A DNA stretch of 64,000 bases. Origin: Chenopodium formosanum. Lineage: Eukaryota; Streptophyta; Magnoliopsida; Caryophyllales; Amaranthaceae. How positions within the stretch are numbered: the first letter of the stretch is position 1; every line of letters starts with the position of its first letter. The stretch spans positions 11,734,379 through 11,798,378 of the forward strand of contig CM044880.1 in assembly GCA_024500155.1 (NCBI GenBank), in the 5' to 3' direction. The translations under genes and the position numbers were made by a program. The notes beneath the pieces are model-generated. The model saw only the letters and a program-made list of their open reading frames with translations, made no database searches and was not told where the DNA came from. This document shows positions 37,670-50,142 of this stretch, piece by piece.

Positions 37670-37835
37670 TCATAAGAGTAGGGTGTTTACTAACTCATCG
37701 TTATGCATGATAATAATCATGGGATCATGTTACTTTTCTTTTAGCTTAATTTTGCACTATATATATTTGCACACTCCGTTTGTTGTGTGTTTCGTTTATT
37801 ATAATGGATTGAATACAAGTTTGGTTTTCTTTCTT
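37670..37835 (+). mobile_element. Copia-type LTR relic, copy B intron 1
   Basis: The stretch matches 22170-22330 of copy A (GGGATCATGTT, TTAATTTTGCACTATATATAT, GAATACAAGTTTGG) but stops before the primer site, where another Stowaway element has inserted. Confidence 0.55.
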
Positions 37836-37840
37836 TAATA

Positions 37841-38145
37841 CTCACTCTGTCCCATAATATAGTTCCCGTTTTACTATTTTAGATAACCAAAATATTATTC
37901 TTGCTTCTATTTTTGGATAATATGTAAAGACCATTATACCTTCAATTTTTTAACTTTATTAGTTGTACTTTTTAATTTACCCTTGAATTTTGCACATATC
38001 TTGTACTTTTTTCCATTTTCTTTCTCTAACTTTTGTCTATGATTATATTTTCACATTTATTAATATACTCTATCCACTTTCTTCTTTTATTTCTTAAATA
38101 TTGTGAAAAAACACAAATAAGAACTATATTATAGTACGAAGGAAA
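37841..38145. mobile_element. Stowaway MITE
   Basis: It begins CTCACTCTGTCCCATAATAT and ends ATATTATAGTACGAAGGAAA, with TA at both flanks (37839-37840 and 38146-38147). The arms pair over about 25 bases. Confidence 0.65.
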
Positions 38146-38390
38146 TAATAATTTTAACAAGATTTGAGTCGTACAGTCATCCAGTTGCAACAATGCATCT
38201 ATTCTCTTTTTGTAGATAGAGCCACATGCATAATTGCATATGACATGGCCAATATGTAAGTGATGTAAACAGGATTTAAATTAGATCTAGCTACCACAAA
38301 CATTAATTTTTTGTTTTTAATTAAACCAGTTCACTTCCACTTAGAAGAACATTTATGATTGGATACAATCTCCGATTGTTTGCATGTTTG

Positions 38391-38445
<55 letters not shown>

Positions 38446-39954
38446 TTTCTTTTTTTGAAACCTAGTATTTCCCATGTTTTTGTTCACTTGTTCCATTTAC
38501 CTTTTTTTTTTATCACAATCTTTAATTCACATATATATTCAAAGAAAGTATTATGTGAGATCCAACTCACCATGAGTCTAGCCTATAATAACATTGTATA
38601 CATGTTGTCACCATATCCCACAAATTACATCTAGTTTCTCTCTTTTTTTTTTTCTTTTTTTTTTCTTTCTTTTTTAATGTTTAAAGAACCAAAAGACAAT
38701 GATGAGAATCAATTATCCTCTCCTTAAATCGAGAGGAAAAATCTAACTAATAAAGATATCAATTACTCACACTCTCCCCATTTGTAACATATTTTGACCA
38801 TCTTTTGTGATTAATACTTGAATCAAAATATTTTCAAGTGGAATTTTGTTAGACTTGTTAAAATTTTTACTTATTGATATATTCTGATTATATTTTTACT
38901 TACTAGTAACTAAAGTTGTAAATGGTTGAACTAATGCATTATTATTGTCAAACATAAGAGTCAGAAAGTAACAAGTAATGTAAAATAGAGCATAAAAGTC
39001 ATAAAGTAACAAGTAACATAAAATAGATAACGTGTTACAAAAACTGTTGTTGGATACATTTTTGCAATATCAACTTTTTACATAATATTTATTAATAAGA
39101 GTTATGATGTATCGACAAGTGGGTCATTCAAAATAAAAATTCCTCTTATTAATAAATAAAATATGTTTCTCAAATGGTAAAGTGGTTAATAAATTCGGTT
39201 TTTTCACCAAATGTCCTTGAACTTTTCAAAATTTCACCAAATACCCTCAAGTTTTTCAAAATTCACCAAATACCACTGACGTTTGTTAATATTCACACCG
39301 TGACCTTAAAATACCCTTGACGTTAAAGTTCCGTTAGCAATAAAATTTAATTCATCAAATGCCCTAACTTTGTTAAATAATTACACAAAATACCCTTATT
39401 TTTGGAAAATACAACGTCTAGTTTGAAATTTAAGGAAACTAGTCATTAGTTTTGATTCTCACCCTTATTTTGCATAAATACTCGATACATAGCATCCCTC
39501 TCATTTGTTTAACCATAAATTTTTAACACCATGAGTTATCAATCTAAATCATCCTCCTCAATGTATGAGTACTTTTGTGTAAGAGTTGCAAATAAATCTT
39601 GTTGTAGAAGAAAATTTGCAATAAGAAGTTCTGAGTCTGTTAGCCCGCGGACAAGCCCAGACTGTTTATTAGGGTGGGTATATATAATTAGTAATATTAC
39701 ATACTAAATCACTACTACTTGAAGTGATTATATAACAAAAAAAAATGAAAATTGGGACGGCCTCCATTTAAAATGATGCATTTATTTAGAAACAAAAAAA
39801 AAGTACATACCACTCGTACATTGCGCGCATATATAAATATATTATACTATGACTCTATTCTCTTCACCTAAATAATATGGTATTTAGTAAAACAAATTCA
39901 ATAAAAATAAGTTAATCTCAACAAAAATAAGTAAATTGAAAGAACAAATACAAG
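38146..39954. other. Intron 1 of kinase B, AT-rich
   Basis: This is non-coding intron sequence. It contains an AT dinucleotide microsatellite at about 38394-38443. Near 39200-39300 there is a short tandem of CACCAAATACC-like phrases. I see no gene or RNA. Confidence 0.45.
38394..38443. repeat. (AT)n microsatellite
   Basis: About 25 uninterrupted AT units. Confidence 0.95.
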
Positions 39955-41358
39955 GCCTTGTTCACTTCACCTTATTTTTCGCTAAATTGAAATTTACTGA
40001 GCTAAAATTATTTTGAGTAGGTATTGTGTCAGTTCGGACTGACGAAATGTTTTTCAGTCCGAACTGACAAAATACAGATTTTTGATATCCTCATTTGGCG
40101 GGGATAATATCCTCTACTAACGGAATGATATCCTTTATTGGCTATATGATATTCTTTTGTTGGCAGAATGATATTGCTATTGGCTAGATGATATGCTCTA
40201 CTGGCTGGATGATATCCTCTACTAACTGGATGATATTCTTTATTGTCTATATAATATCCTTTATTGGATGGATGATATCCTTTATTGACTATATGATATC
40301 CTATATTGATTGGATGATATTTCTACTAGCTAGATTATTTCATTTATTGGCTATATGGTATAGAAGATATCATCCAGCCAGTAAAGGATATCATAGACAC
40401 AATCATGAACAAAATCATATAGCTAATAGATGATATCATCCAATCATAATATTATATAGTCAATAAAGGATATCACTTAGCCAATAAAGGATATCATAGA
40501 CACAATCATAAACGATATCATATAGCTAATAGAGGATATCATCCAACCATGATATCATATAGGCAATAGAGGATATAATCTAGCCAATGGAGGATATGTA
40601 TGTATAACTTGTTTGAAGATATATATAATTTGTTTGATAATATGTATAACAATGGTGGTACCTCCATTGATGAAGTGCTCGTACTAAGGTCATGGGCATA
40701 ACATAACTTGCTCCTTTCTCAGCCAAAATACATGCATATGTTATCAAAATTCTCACAATTCAACATACAATTCAAAATACATGCATATGGAACAATTAAT
40801 TTCAACAATTATACATCACATAAGAAAGCCCCAATTTGATTTTTGGGTATTTTTAAAAAAATCCGAGAATCTCAAGCTTTCTCTCTCTTCAGCCATGGAT
40901 GATTTCGCTACTCTCCTTCTTTGTAACCACCACTAACTTGTCATCGGGTGAAAACTTGTTCTTCATCGCAAGAAGATGACGGTGATCTAATACTTTCTTG
41001 AGTCTCGACTGACGAAACATCAAGCCGCAACCAATACTTTGTGAATTATTTTTACTTATTAAAATTTATCTTCATTAATTCTCTATTATATTTGTTTTTA
41101 TAAGTTATTGATTATACTGATTAACAATTACTTTTATTAAAGTGAAATTTTTTTTTTATGAATTGAAATTAATTTCCTAAACTTAAATTATTTATATTGA
41201 ATATTATTAAGGTAAAGAGAACACGGTGTAACAGCAAGACAATAAAATTATTTAAGTTTAGTATAAATCTATTTAAGTTAAACAAAAATAATTTTAGTAA
41301 AAATATTTTAAATTTAAAAAAAAATCAGAAAAAAAATCAGGTAAAGAGAATAAGGTTT
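39955..41358. mobile_element. Candidate element with GATATC inverted repeat array
   Basis: The left end (GGCCTTGTTCACTTCACCTT) resembles the inverse of two places on the right, AAGGTAAAGAGAACACGG near 41210 and GGTAAAGAGAATAAGG near 41340. This suggests a PIF/Harbinger-like or related transposon with imperfect terminal repeats, perhaps nested. No target duplication is certain. Inside are a perfect 13-bp hairpin at 40028-40068 and the repeat array at 40085-40600. Confidence 0.4.
40085..40600. repeat. Opposed arrays of about 21-bp GATATC units
   Basis: From 40085 to about 40360 a loose unit of the form GGATGATATCCTTTATTGGC recurs about every 21 bases, more than ten times. From about 40365 to 40600 the reverse complement of the same unit recurs (AAAGGATATCAT, GCCAATAAAGGATATCA). 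The two halves could fold on each other in many registers. Confidence 0.75.
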
Positions 41359-41489
41359 ATCTCCATTTTGAAATAATTGCACATTTGCACCATTCTTTCT
41401 AGCGTAAGATTTTAGGATAAAAATGGGAATTATGTTGCTTTAATGTTTTGGAATTGAATAAATAACGGTATTTCAAACACTTTAACTAA

Positions 41490-41646
41490 GGGCCTGTTCT
41501 CTTCCGTTGAAATTCAGTTCAGTTCAATTCAGTTCAGCTCAGTTCAATTCAGTTCAGTTCAGTTCAGTTCAGCTCTTAATTTACGTCTAATGATATTGCT
41601 AATGATATAAAGCCAAATTTCATTCTTTTAAGCTCTTATTACAACG

Positions 41647-41723
<77 letters not shown>

Positions 41724-41810
41724 AATAATAATAATAATAATAATAATATTTACAATAATAATAATAATAATAATAATATTTACAATAATAATAATAATAA
41801 TCAATAAGTA

Positions 41811-41852
<42 letters not shown>

Positions 41853-41954
41853 CAATAAATAATAATAATAATAACAATAATAATTGAAATAATAATACTA
41901 ATAATAATAATCAATAAATAATAATAATAATCATCAATAAATAATAATAATAAC

Positions 41955-41987
<33 letters not shown>

Positions 41988-42183
41988 TAATAAATAATAA
42001 TAATAATCATCAATAATTAATAATTAATAATAATAATAATATTAATAATAATATGTACATTTGTATATACACATATGTATAGTAATAAATAATCAATAAA
42101 TAATCAAAAATCACTAATCCGTAGTTAAAAATCACTAATTAATAAGTTCAATTCAGTTCAGTTCAGTCAATCGGAACAAGCCC
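41490..42183. mobile_element. GGGCCTGTTC MITE with ACA/AAT microsatellite
   Basis: It is a sister of 12121-12800: the ends GGGCCTGTTCTCTTCCGTTG and CAATCGGAACAAGCCC, TAA flanks on both sides, and the shared core GATATTGCTAATGATATAAA. Its central microsatellite has a long ACA block (41645-41720) followed by AAT blocks. Confidence 0.8.
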
Positions 42184-42958
42184 TAAAAGGGTTTATAAAA
42201 AAAGGAAGGAAAATTTTTTGGTTTTAATGACCTCAACTTTAAGCCATTTGATTTTAATAGTCCCAACATTTAATTATTTTCTAGCACCTCAAATTTAAGG
42301 GTATTGGATTTTGTTGGGCCAAATTATCAAACCTGCTTTACGTGGTTCCTTAACACATGTTTACGCCTAATTTTTTTATTTTAAATTTTAAATAAAGCAA
42401 AAGCTAATGAGTGCTTCGGGGCGTTAGATAAGAGAATTAAAAATAAAAATATTTGAGTAAAACTAATATTAATTACACCGAATGACTCGTGATTTTAGAC
42501 ATGAAGATCGGATTATTAAAACTAATTTTTGTGCCACTTATTTGAAACTAAGGAAGTACTCCAATTGTCCAATAATTAAGTGCTCGTTTTTTCATTAAGG
42601 GAATTAAGAATGGTGGAGAGAATATTTTGTACTCCGTATTTTTTAAAGTATTGGAATTCTATATGGGAAAGGTAAAGGGAAAAAAAAAAATACAATAACA
42701 TTTAATAAAGATTTAGTTGGTGTTATACTCCTATATGGAAAAGGTTTTTTAAGAAAAAAAAAAGTATTTGATGACATAAAATTTAGAGAAATATTGGGAT
42801 AATTTATTTGAAATATATATAAAAATAGATATATTAGGATAACAATTTATGTACATTTTCTTAGAAATAAAAACTTAATTTTTTTGACATCAGGAATCCA
42901 ATCATTTAATAATGAGATGGAGGGAGAACTCCGTGGTATGGAAAAATAAATGAGTTAC
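42184..42958. other. Intron 1 of kinase B, proximal to exon 1
   Basis: AT-rich intron sequence that partly matches 31080-31830 in copy A. No coding signal is visible. A Stowaway-like scrap (GAGATGGAGGGAG) lies near 42914. Confidence 0.45.
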
Positions 42959-43097
42959 CAGTTGTGTCCCGTGCATTTGTAAGGTGCCTCCTTTGATGCC
43001 GGTATAGATGAATGCCTTGTGGTTTGGTAGTGGTGACGACAGTGGTTGCGGTGGTTCCAAGAAATAGAATCAAGCTTATAATATTGAGTTTAAGCAT
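42959..43097 (-). CDS. Kinase B exon 1 (signal peptide)
   Basis: This is the homologue of 31836-31980. It encodes MLKLNIISLILFLGTTATT, a typical hydrophobic secretion signal, then a basic stretch ending DTT plus one base at a GTAAC donor. The phase fits exon 2 of copy B to give GFISIDCG. Intron 1 would be 37246-42958 (5.7 kb). It is two codons shorter than the exon of copy A. An upstream in-frame ATG exists at 43187 but would put a long segment before the hydrophobic core. Confidence 0.75.
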
Positions 43098-43574
43098 TGT
43101 ATAAGAGCTGATGAACTTGTAATAACAATTTGTTATGGAGTTCAGTAATAGACTAATAGCTAAAGAAATTGGGAATGGGCTTAACATCTATAAGCTGGCG
43201 AAAGCTACACGCTGCAAGAGAAGTGAAGTCATGTCCTTGAGTCAATGAGTAAATTTCCAAGGACTAGAATGGCCCAAGATACAACCTGTGAATTTTTGTT
43301 TTAGGTTGTTGTAGGTCACACCAATTTGCATGCAACTTGACCAACTTGAACCAAAATAATTTTTGTTTTTGGTGCGACTAAATTTGGTAGAAAAGTTGTA
43401 CTACTCGTCCAGCCGTCCTTCCCAAAACAATAATACCTCTATTTATTTTAGGTGTCTTTAATTAAAAAAGGAAAAAAAAAAATTAGTTTTAGTAATCTCA
43501 AATTTGATCAGTTTTGTTTTAAATAATTTCAACTTTGGATCAATTTTAAATAACCCAAAATTTGAAGGTATTCA
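43098..43574 (-). promoter_or_regulatory. Kinase B upstream region
   Basis: Non-coding sequence shared with 31981-32373 upstream of kinase A, so it is likely promoter and 5' leader. I cannot point to a confident TATA element. Confidence 0.45.
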
Positions 43575-43583
43575 TTTTTATTA

Positions 43584-44674
43584 GGAAATTTTGTTAGAAA
43601 AAACCTTTTAAAGCAACTACTTTGTCAGGAAAAACCTTATAAAAATTTTTTGGCAAGGAGAAACCAGATTATAAAATTTTTTTGTTGAAGAAAACCAAAG
43701 GTGAGAATCCGGCATTGACTTAGTGTTTTCCGACAATGACCTAACACGTGCCGGTCACGTGCTCGTTTTTTTACTAATTCCACCCAATTACTCCTAATTC
43801 CCCCCGCTAATTTCCCTCTGAACCTCACGTTTTTATTTACCCCCTTATTTCTTATCTCCATTCTTCTTCTCTCTCCTCTCTCACTCTCTGAGATCTGCTA
43901 TCTCCTCCCTCTAATCCCATAAATAATCTTGTTCAATTAAAGTCGAGCAAGTATACAGTGAATTAGGTGTTTAATTGTTGCCCAGTTCATCGAATTTGCA
44001 GGTGTTTGAAAAATTAGGTCTTTTTCCCCTCTTTTGTAATTTTCCCTAATTGATCTCAAATTCATAGCGTTCATGGCTCCATTGAAGGATATCAGATGTT
44101 GTTGTGGTTCCTTTTAGCTTGTTCGAACAAGACGCAACTCCAGCAATTCCCCCTTTCGTTGATTTGTTCTTCACCATTGTAGACCAGAGTAAGAAAAAAA
44201 ATCAGAACAATATGTTGCCCAAAAAAGGAAACCCAATTCAATTAAAACAAAGCATTTAGTAAACTTACTGTTAAAGGTGGGTGGAATTTAAGTTGTTTGA
44301 TTGATTTCTTGCTAGAGGAGTGATGCCATGGCAGTAGGCGCAGATCAAATAAATTACCTCGACAAAGGAGAGAGGAGAGAGAAGAAGAATGGAGATAAGA
44401 AGAAATAAGGGGGTAAATTAAAATGAGAGGTTTAGAGGGAAATTAGTGGGGGGATTTAGGAGTAATTGGGTGGAGTTAGTAAAAAAAACGAGCACGTGAT
44501 CGGCACATGTTGGGTCAACGTCGGAAAACACTAAGTCAATGCCGGATTCTCACCTTTGGTCTTCTTCAACAAAAAAAAAAAATTTATAATCTGGTTTCTC
44601 CTTGCCAAAAATTTTTTATAAGGTTTTTCCTGACAAAATAGTTGCTTTAAATGGTTTTTTCTGACAAAATTTCC
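43584..44674. mobile_element. Mutator-like non-autonomous element 1
   Basis: This 1,091-bp element has inverted arms of about 300 bp: the left begins GGAAATTTTGTTAGAAAAAA and the right end is its inverse (TTTTTTCTGACAAAATTTCC). Inside the arms, segments such as GAGAATCCGGCATTGACTTA pair almost exactly. It is flanked by the 9-mer TTTTTATTA at 43575-43583 and 44675-44683. Long arms with a 9-bp duplication are the mark of MULEs. No transposase frame is present. Confidence 0.88.
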
Positions 44675-44683
44675 TTTTTATTA

Positions 44684-45691
44684 GAGCCCTTTTCCAAAAT
44701 AATGCTGCTAAAAAATTCAATTCCACAAATACGGTCACTTTTTAATAAATTCCCAAAATACTGTCCACATCACCGGTTCAAGCATTTTTTTTATTTTTAC
44801 GGTTTTATGTGAAAACCGCTACTTGAAGTGGCGGTTTACAAAGATAAACCGCTAATTCAAGTAGCGGTTTTTATCTTAGTAAACCGCCACTTCAAGTGGA
44901 GGTTTTAGGTCTTTGAGTAATTAAAAAAACACATTAAACTTCATTCTCCCCCATCTTCTCACTTTTAGCTTCCAGTATAAACAGAAACAAAAAAAATCAG
45001 CGTGATTCCGCCATTATTTGTTCTCCGACTTCTCACACTGCTCAAACATGGAAAAAAATTGTTCCACCTACCTGATTCCGTCCTCGGAGCCGCACTTCAC
45101 GCTTGAGATTGTTAATGTTTAAATTAGGGGTAATGGAGGGTTAGTTTAGTTTATGCCTAATTTCATTTTATTTTTTCAATTCAATTGTCAATTTAGGCCT
45201 AATTTCATTTTTTTTTCAATTCACTTGTTAATTTATTCAATTTTTGTAATTGTGTATTCCAGATCTAATCATACTAAGTTTTATTTATTTATTTATTTTT
45301 TTATCCTTTTTTAAGTTTTGTTGATTTGGAGTATTAGCAATCATAATGGGCTCTGTTTTGTTTTCTTCTAAGTATAACTATTAATCTTGGAGAATTATAA
45401 TCATGCGAACTTGTTTTTCTTTTTTGATTATTTGTTTGTTGAAAGAATTATGTTGCTAGCTTTTTAATGTATAATTTGTTTTTAAAAAATTACAACTGAA
45501 AACCGCTACTTGAAGTAGCGGTTTTCACTTCCCAAAACCGCTACTTCAACTAGCGGTTTCTTCCTTAACCGGCCAAAAAAAAATCGGCTTTTTCTAATTT
45601 GCTTACGTGGACGGTAATTTGGGAATAAAAGAAAAAGTAGCTGTAGTTTAGGAATTGGAGTTTTTCCCAACATTATTTTGGGAAAGAGCTC
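44684..45691. mobile_element. Mutator-like non-autonomous element 2
   Basis: This 1,008-bp element has ends GAGCCCTTTTCCAAAATAAT and the inverse of GAGCTCTTTCCCAAAATAAT, with weaker pairing over about 95 bases. Subterminal units AAACCGCTACTTGAAGTAGC and their inverse occur near both ends. It is flanked by TTTTTATTA at 44675-44683 and 45692-45700, sharing one copy with its neighbour. The internal sequence shows no coding frame. Confidence 0.8.
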
Positions 45692-45754
45692 TTTTTATTA
45701 ATGGGCAATTCTAAACGGTGACCTTCAAGATTCGCAAATTTTGACGATACCTCA

Positions 45755-45825
45755 TTTGGGCTATGTTGTGTAAGTAATAGCCGGGCTCAGCTCAATTGAA
45801 CGATTATCATATTCTATTATTGAAA
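45755..45825 (-). pseudogene. Kinase 3' relic downstream of copy C
   Basis: A short remnant (CATTTGGGCTATGTTGTGTA, AAGTAATAGCCGGGCTCAGC) that matches the ends of the relics beside copies A and B. Too little remains to show kinase motifs on its own. Confidence 0.5.
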
Positions 45826-46101
45826 TGGAAAGCTTTCAGCTTCCACTGTCGTGACATTGCCACTCGTTTAGTAATCTATCACAGAGATCTAAATAGCTAT
45901 TAAGCCTGCACAACCACCAAAGAAAAAAGAAACCATCATATGTATTTTTGTAATCTGATTCCACATCACAAAAACTATAGGTAATGAAAATAGTACTAAT
46001 TGTGTTTTACACAAAGCAATGAAAGTTATGCAACAAGGCCGAAATAGGAAGACATATGTCTGGAACGCAATTAAGCAAATAACAAATTATGTCTCTTATT
46101 G

Positions 46102-49100
46102 TTATCTTACTTCTGGAGCCATTTCTGTGTTCGCGGTCACTAGGCACATTTCTGTTGAATCATCAGGAACTGTTGTATCATGTTCAGTGTTCATCTCCAT
46201 AGCTAAGCACTCTTTCAATTCAGTGACAATCTGACTCATTGTTGGCCTTTCCATAGCAGTTCGCTTCACACACGCCATAGCTATATCTATTACCCTCCAA
46301 ACAGAATTCGTGTTCTGAACATCCTGCAACCTTTCATCCAAGATTTCCCTCATATCCCCCGTTTCAAGAACGGGAATCACCCATTGAACCAACTTTATAA
46401 CTTTTTCTTCAATATTTACCATTGCCTCTTTACCTGTGATTAACTCCAATAGAACCACCCCAAAACTGTATACATCACTTTTCTCATTCAAATGCTCTGT
46501 TTCATGATACCTAAACAAAGAGAATTGTTAATATACTACTTTTCTCATCACTCTCAATTGTTAATTCCTAGCATGCTTTGGTTTCAAAATTCATTAAATT
46601 TTTCATATGCACTAGATTAGAATCAGAACACATATCCTTAATAAACAAGTATGAGTTATGCATAAATGAACTGCTAATGCCATAAACGGTTGAGTTTTGT
46701 GTAATAGCAATGTAAAGGTTATACATGCATGTATAACTACTAATGGCAATAGCGTTGCACGTTGGTAATAGCCAAAAAACTGTCAAAATTCTAGGAAATT
46801 TTTATCTTGCCTAGCATTTTTTACCCAAAAACGTTGCATAATGAAGGGCTGGGTTTTAGGATGTGCTTACTGAGGATCGAGATAACCTGGTGTACCGATC
46901 ACTCTTGTTGATACATGGGTTCTTGGTTCATCTGGGAAAATTTTGGACATACCAAAATCTGCTATCTTTGCCTGGAGATTTTTATCCAATAAGATATTTT
47001 CGGTTTTCACATCTCTGTGGACTACAGGGGGCCTGCAACCGTTGTGCAAGTATTCCAGTCCTACAATTAAGATTATGTTTAAACAATGTCATGATTTAAC
47101 ATAGCTTGATATAACCTCTAATTTCCAAACAAAAATTTAAATATACATATACTGCTTGCTGACCTTGTGCAGAATCTAATGCTATCTGGAGCCTCAATTT
47201 CCAGCTTAATGGCTTCGAAGCTGGTAGAAAGAAGTAATAAAGAGCACCATGAATATCCCTTAACACAAAATGTTATACCATGAATGTTACAGATTTAGCA
47301 AGGTATACCTGAAAGATTAGATTGCAAGTTTCCACCAGCCATATACTCGTAAACTAGAGCTAAGGTTGTTTCTTCTTCACAGTATCCAATTAGAGAGACC
47401 AAGTTTTTATGACGAATATCCATTAAGAGTTCAACCTGTTGTTAAAATGAATGCGGATCAATAAGGATAAAAAAAGAAACAAGCATCCATGACCATAGAT
47501 TGTCAGTTTCCAAATTTTTCTGATCAAACCTCTGTTTTGAATTGTTCAGAAGAGTCGATTGATTGGAACAACATTTTAACAGCCACTTCCGTTTCATCAT
47601 TTAGGCAACCATAGTAAACTACTCCAAACCCACCCCTTCCTAGTTCTCTTTGGAAGGCATTGGTCATGCTTGTTAACTCGGAATTAGTAAACCGTGTGAA
47701 TTCACCCTTCCTTTTGCCATGGTATGGACTTGGTCTTTCATAAAGTCTGTGAATAAAGGTTCACTCATTAACTAAAGAATTCGAAGAGTTTCATGATTTA
47801 AATCACATCATCATTTAGTAATATACTTAACATATGCGGAATTGTACCTGGCAATACGTTTCTTGTATATAAAACAAATGATGAAACCTGCAACAAGTAG
47901 AACCAGTAGAGCAGAAATTGATGCTACATGAGCTACATGTGCTTTACTTTTTTTCTTCTGCAAAGTACAGGATTTGCTCAAACATAGAGCTGGAATGTTT
48001 TCCATACTTAACTCGGCCAAAACAACATAAACAAGTCAGAGACATATGCTTATGGGAAGAGGAATTGTCAAAGAGAGAAAGCTATAAGCTCCTGAATATC
48101 TTTTGCTAATAATACCTTAAAGACAGAGTTCCTGCTGCAGATTTTTCTAGCAGTAGCTCAGGAATTGAACCAGTGAAGTTATTTTTTGAAATGATTCTGC
48201 AAACAATGATTGTCTTAATACTTTCACATACTTTGAACATATTATGTACCCCTGTCTGAATTTAGCTGTTACTTTGCTGGTCAATTACACCATCATAGTC
48301 ACAATTAATTTCAGACGGTGGGAGCTGAGAGGAGAAGAAAACGAAAGATGGAATGAAAAGTAAACGGACAAAGTTTTTAACATTGGCAAGTCTGCAAGAA
48401 ACTCAGGTATCATTCCAGTGAGGTTGTTGTCTGACAAATCCCTGAAATTGACGATATTACTCATAAATAAGAAGCTTGAAATGACTGAAAGCATGCAAAC
48501 CTCAAATCAAAACACTGATTTAAAAAACATTACAAGTTTTGTAACGATGTAAGACCAGCAAATGATGCTGCAATATGTCCTGTAAGTCCTTTTGAACTAA
48601 GATTCCTGATCAAAAAATTAAACGGATTAACTTCATAACTCGTTAATTACCTATTGAACAGTACGAATAACTGAAAGCTACTAAAACAAGAAGTACGATC
48701 ATAATTTCTCAGCTAGCTTCAAATCTTACACTGATGTTATTCTGCAGAAATTGGAACTGTTATAGTTGCAGACCACACCAGCCCATGAGTATCTCTTTGG
48801 AAAGCATGGATCTCCTTGCCAATCGTTCATCCTTTTATAGAATGACTTGATTTGGTTGAGAGCATGAACAAATACAAGTGTAACCAATTGACCTCATATC
48901 AAAAGACAAACATTCACTAATCATTCGGCAATAATGATAGATTATGTAGTAAAAAATTTACCATCTGCTGCATCAGTGGACAGTTCTGAAATTTGTACGA
49001 CGTTAAACACTTCAATGGCATTCACTATTGGAGGAAGGGTAGAATTATTGGTACTTTGGATGGTAATATTAAGATAGGAGTCAGTAATTGGTTTCGAGCT

Positions 49101-50142
49101 GAAAATGGTTATAGTTTGTAAGTAAGGCAGTTTCACAGTGTTGGATTGTTGCACACCATTTAAAGTGATAGCAAGTTCCCTTACTTCACCTTCACGAAGT
49201 TCTGAAATCTCAGCGACATAGAGGAAGAAGTAAAATCCTGTGCTTATATCATTTTTTTGCTCGTAGAATAAATTTATAGATTGATTTACAAAGGCTGCTT
49301 TCATAACTGGTGATGGCAATAAATAGTTATCCGAGACAACTTTGGACGTGGTCTGAATGAAACTCCCGGAAGTTAGGCGTTTAGGTGTCCAAATGCGGTC
49401 AAAGACATCATCCTTGTATCTGAAACAAAGATTAGCCCCAAAATCATAGAATATAATGAAGGTTATAGACTTATAGGTATATTATATAGTTTCCTTTTTT
49501 GAGGTTATAAACTCTACTAGTACTTGTTCAAAGTGAGTATCATCCATTTTTAATGCAATTTATATAGTCAAAAAATTAAAAAGAAACCCATATGCTAAAC
49601 TTACCTTATTTTATCCAAGTTCAATGAATAGTAATGTCGACAAACAATATCAAGCGAGCCAGATTCTCTTTTATAGATGGAGTCAGGTAGAAGCCTTAGT
49701 TCTAATCCAGATATAAAAGGTGTTCCTGAATCTGTGTTCACGAGGCAGACATACAAGAAATCAGTGGATGGTGTGTGTATGATTTCTTTCCTCACTCTGT
49801 CAGATGAACTATCAAATTTCACAGTGTCCCATAAATCAACCCCAAGGAGTAGATCAAATGTTGGAGGTTTATTCAAGGAATCGTAGTTTCCATACAAAAA
49901 ATAAGCTCTGATCAAATAGTTTTTGCCTTTCCCTTGAGATGGTTTTAGAGTGTAGCAGTTCTTTGTTCCCTCAGGAAAGCTTCTGAGATTTGTGTACTGC
50001 TGCTTGAAGCTGTCTGATTTGTATTCTGGAAGAATGTCCATATTTATTCCGCTGTCAATATAATGTTCATCTGGTGTGTAATACAATGTTGTAGAACTAT
50101 CTGTGTAGCTTGCACTCGTCCCACAATCAATGCTTATGAATC
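46102..50142 (-). CDS. LRR-I malectin-like receptor kinase C, exons 2-13
   Basis: This is the third paralogue. Its exons are 50142-49605, 49419-48962, 48868-48730, 48605-48534, 48441-48370, 48196-48116, 48006-47848, 47746-47530, 47435-47309, 47220-47164, 47060-46871 and 46510-46102. The frame is open throughout, 838 residues without exon 1. The acceptor before 48868 reads TTTG where A and B have TTAG. The nearest upstream AG (at 48893-48894) would add 24 bases in frame, so a product is still possible. The domains match copy B (FISIDCG, GDPC, LRRs, membrane span, GRGGFGVVY, HRDVK, DFG, DPQY). I found no signal-peptide exon between 50142 and the right edge, where transposons fill the space. The gene may therefore be 5'-truncated, or its exon 1 may lie beyond the window. 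Confidence 0.82.

Noticed and set aside
41620..41877. Open frames of poly-Tyr, poly-Cys, poly-Ile and poly-Val
   Set aside because: They come from the ACA/AAT microsatellite of the second MITE.
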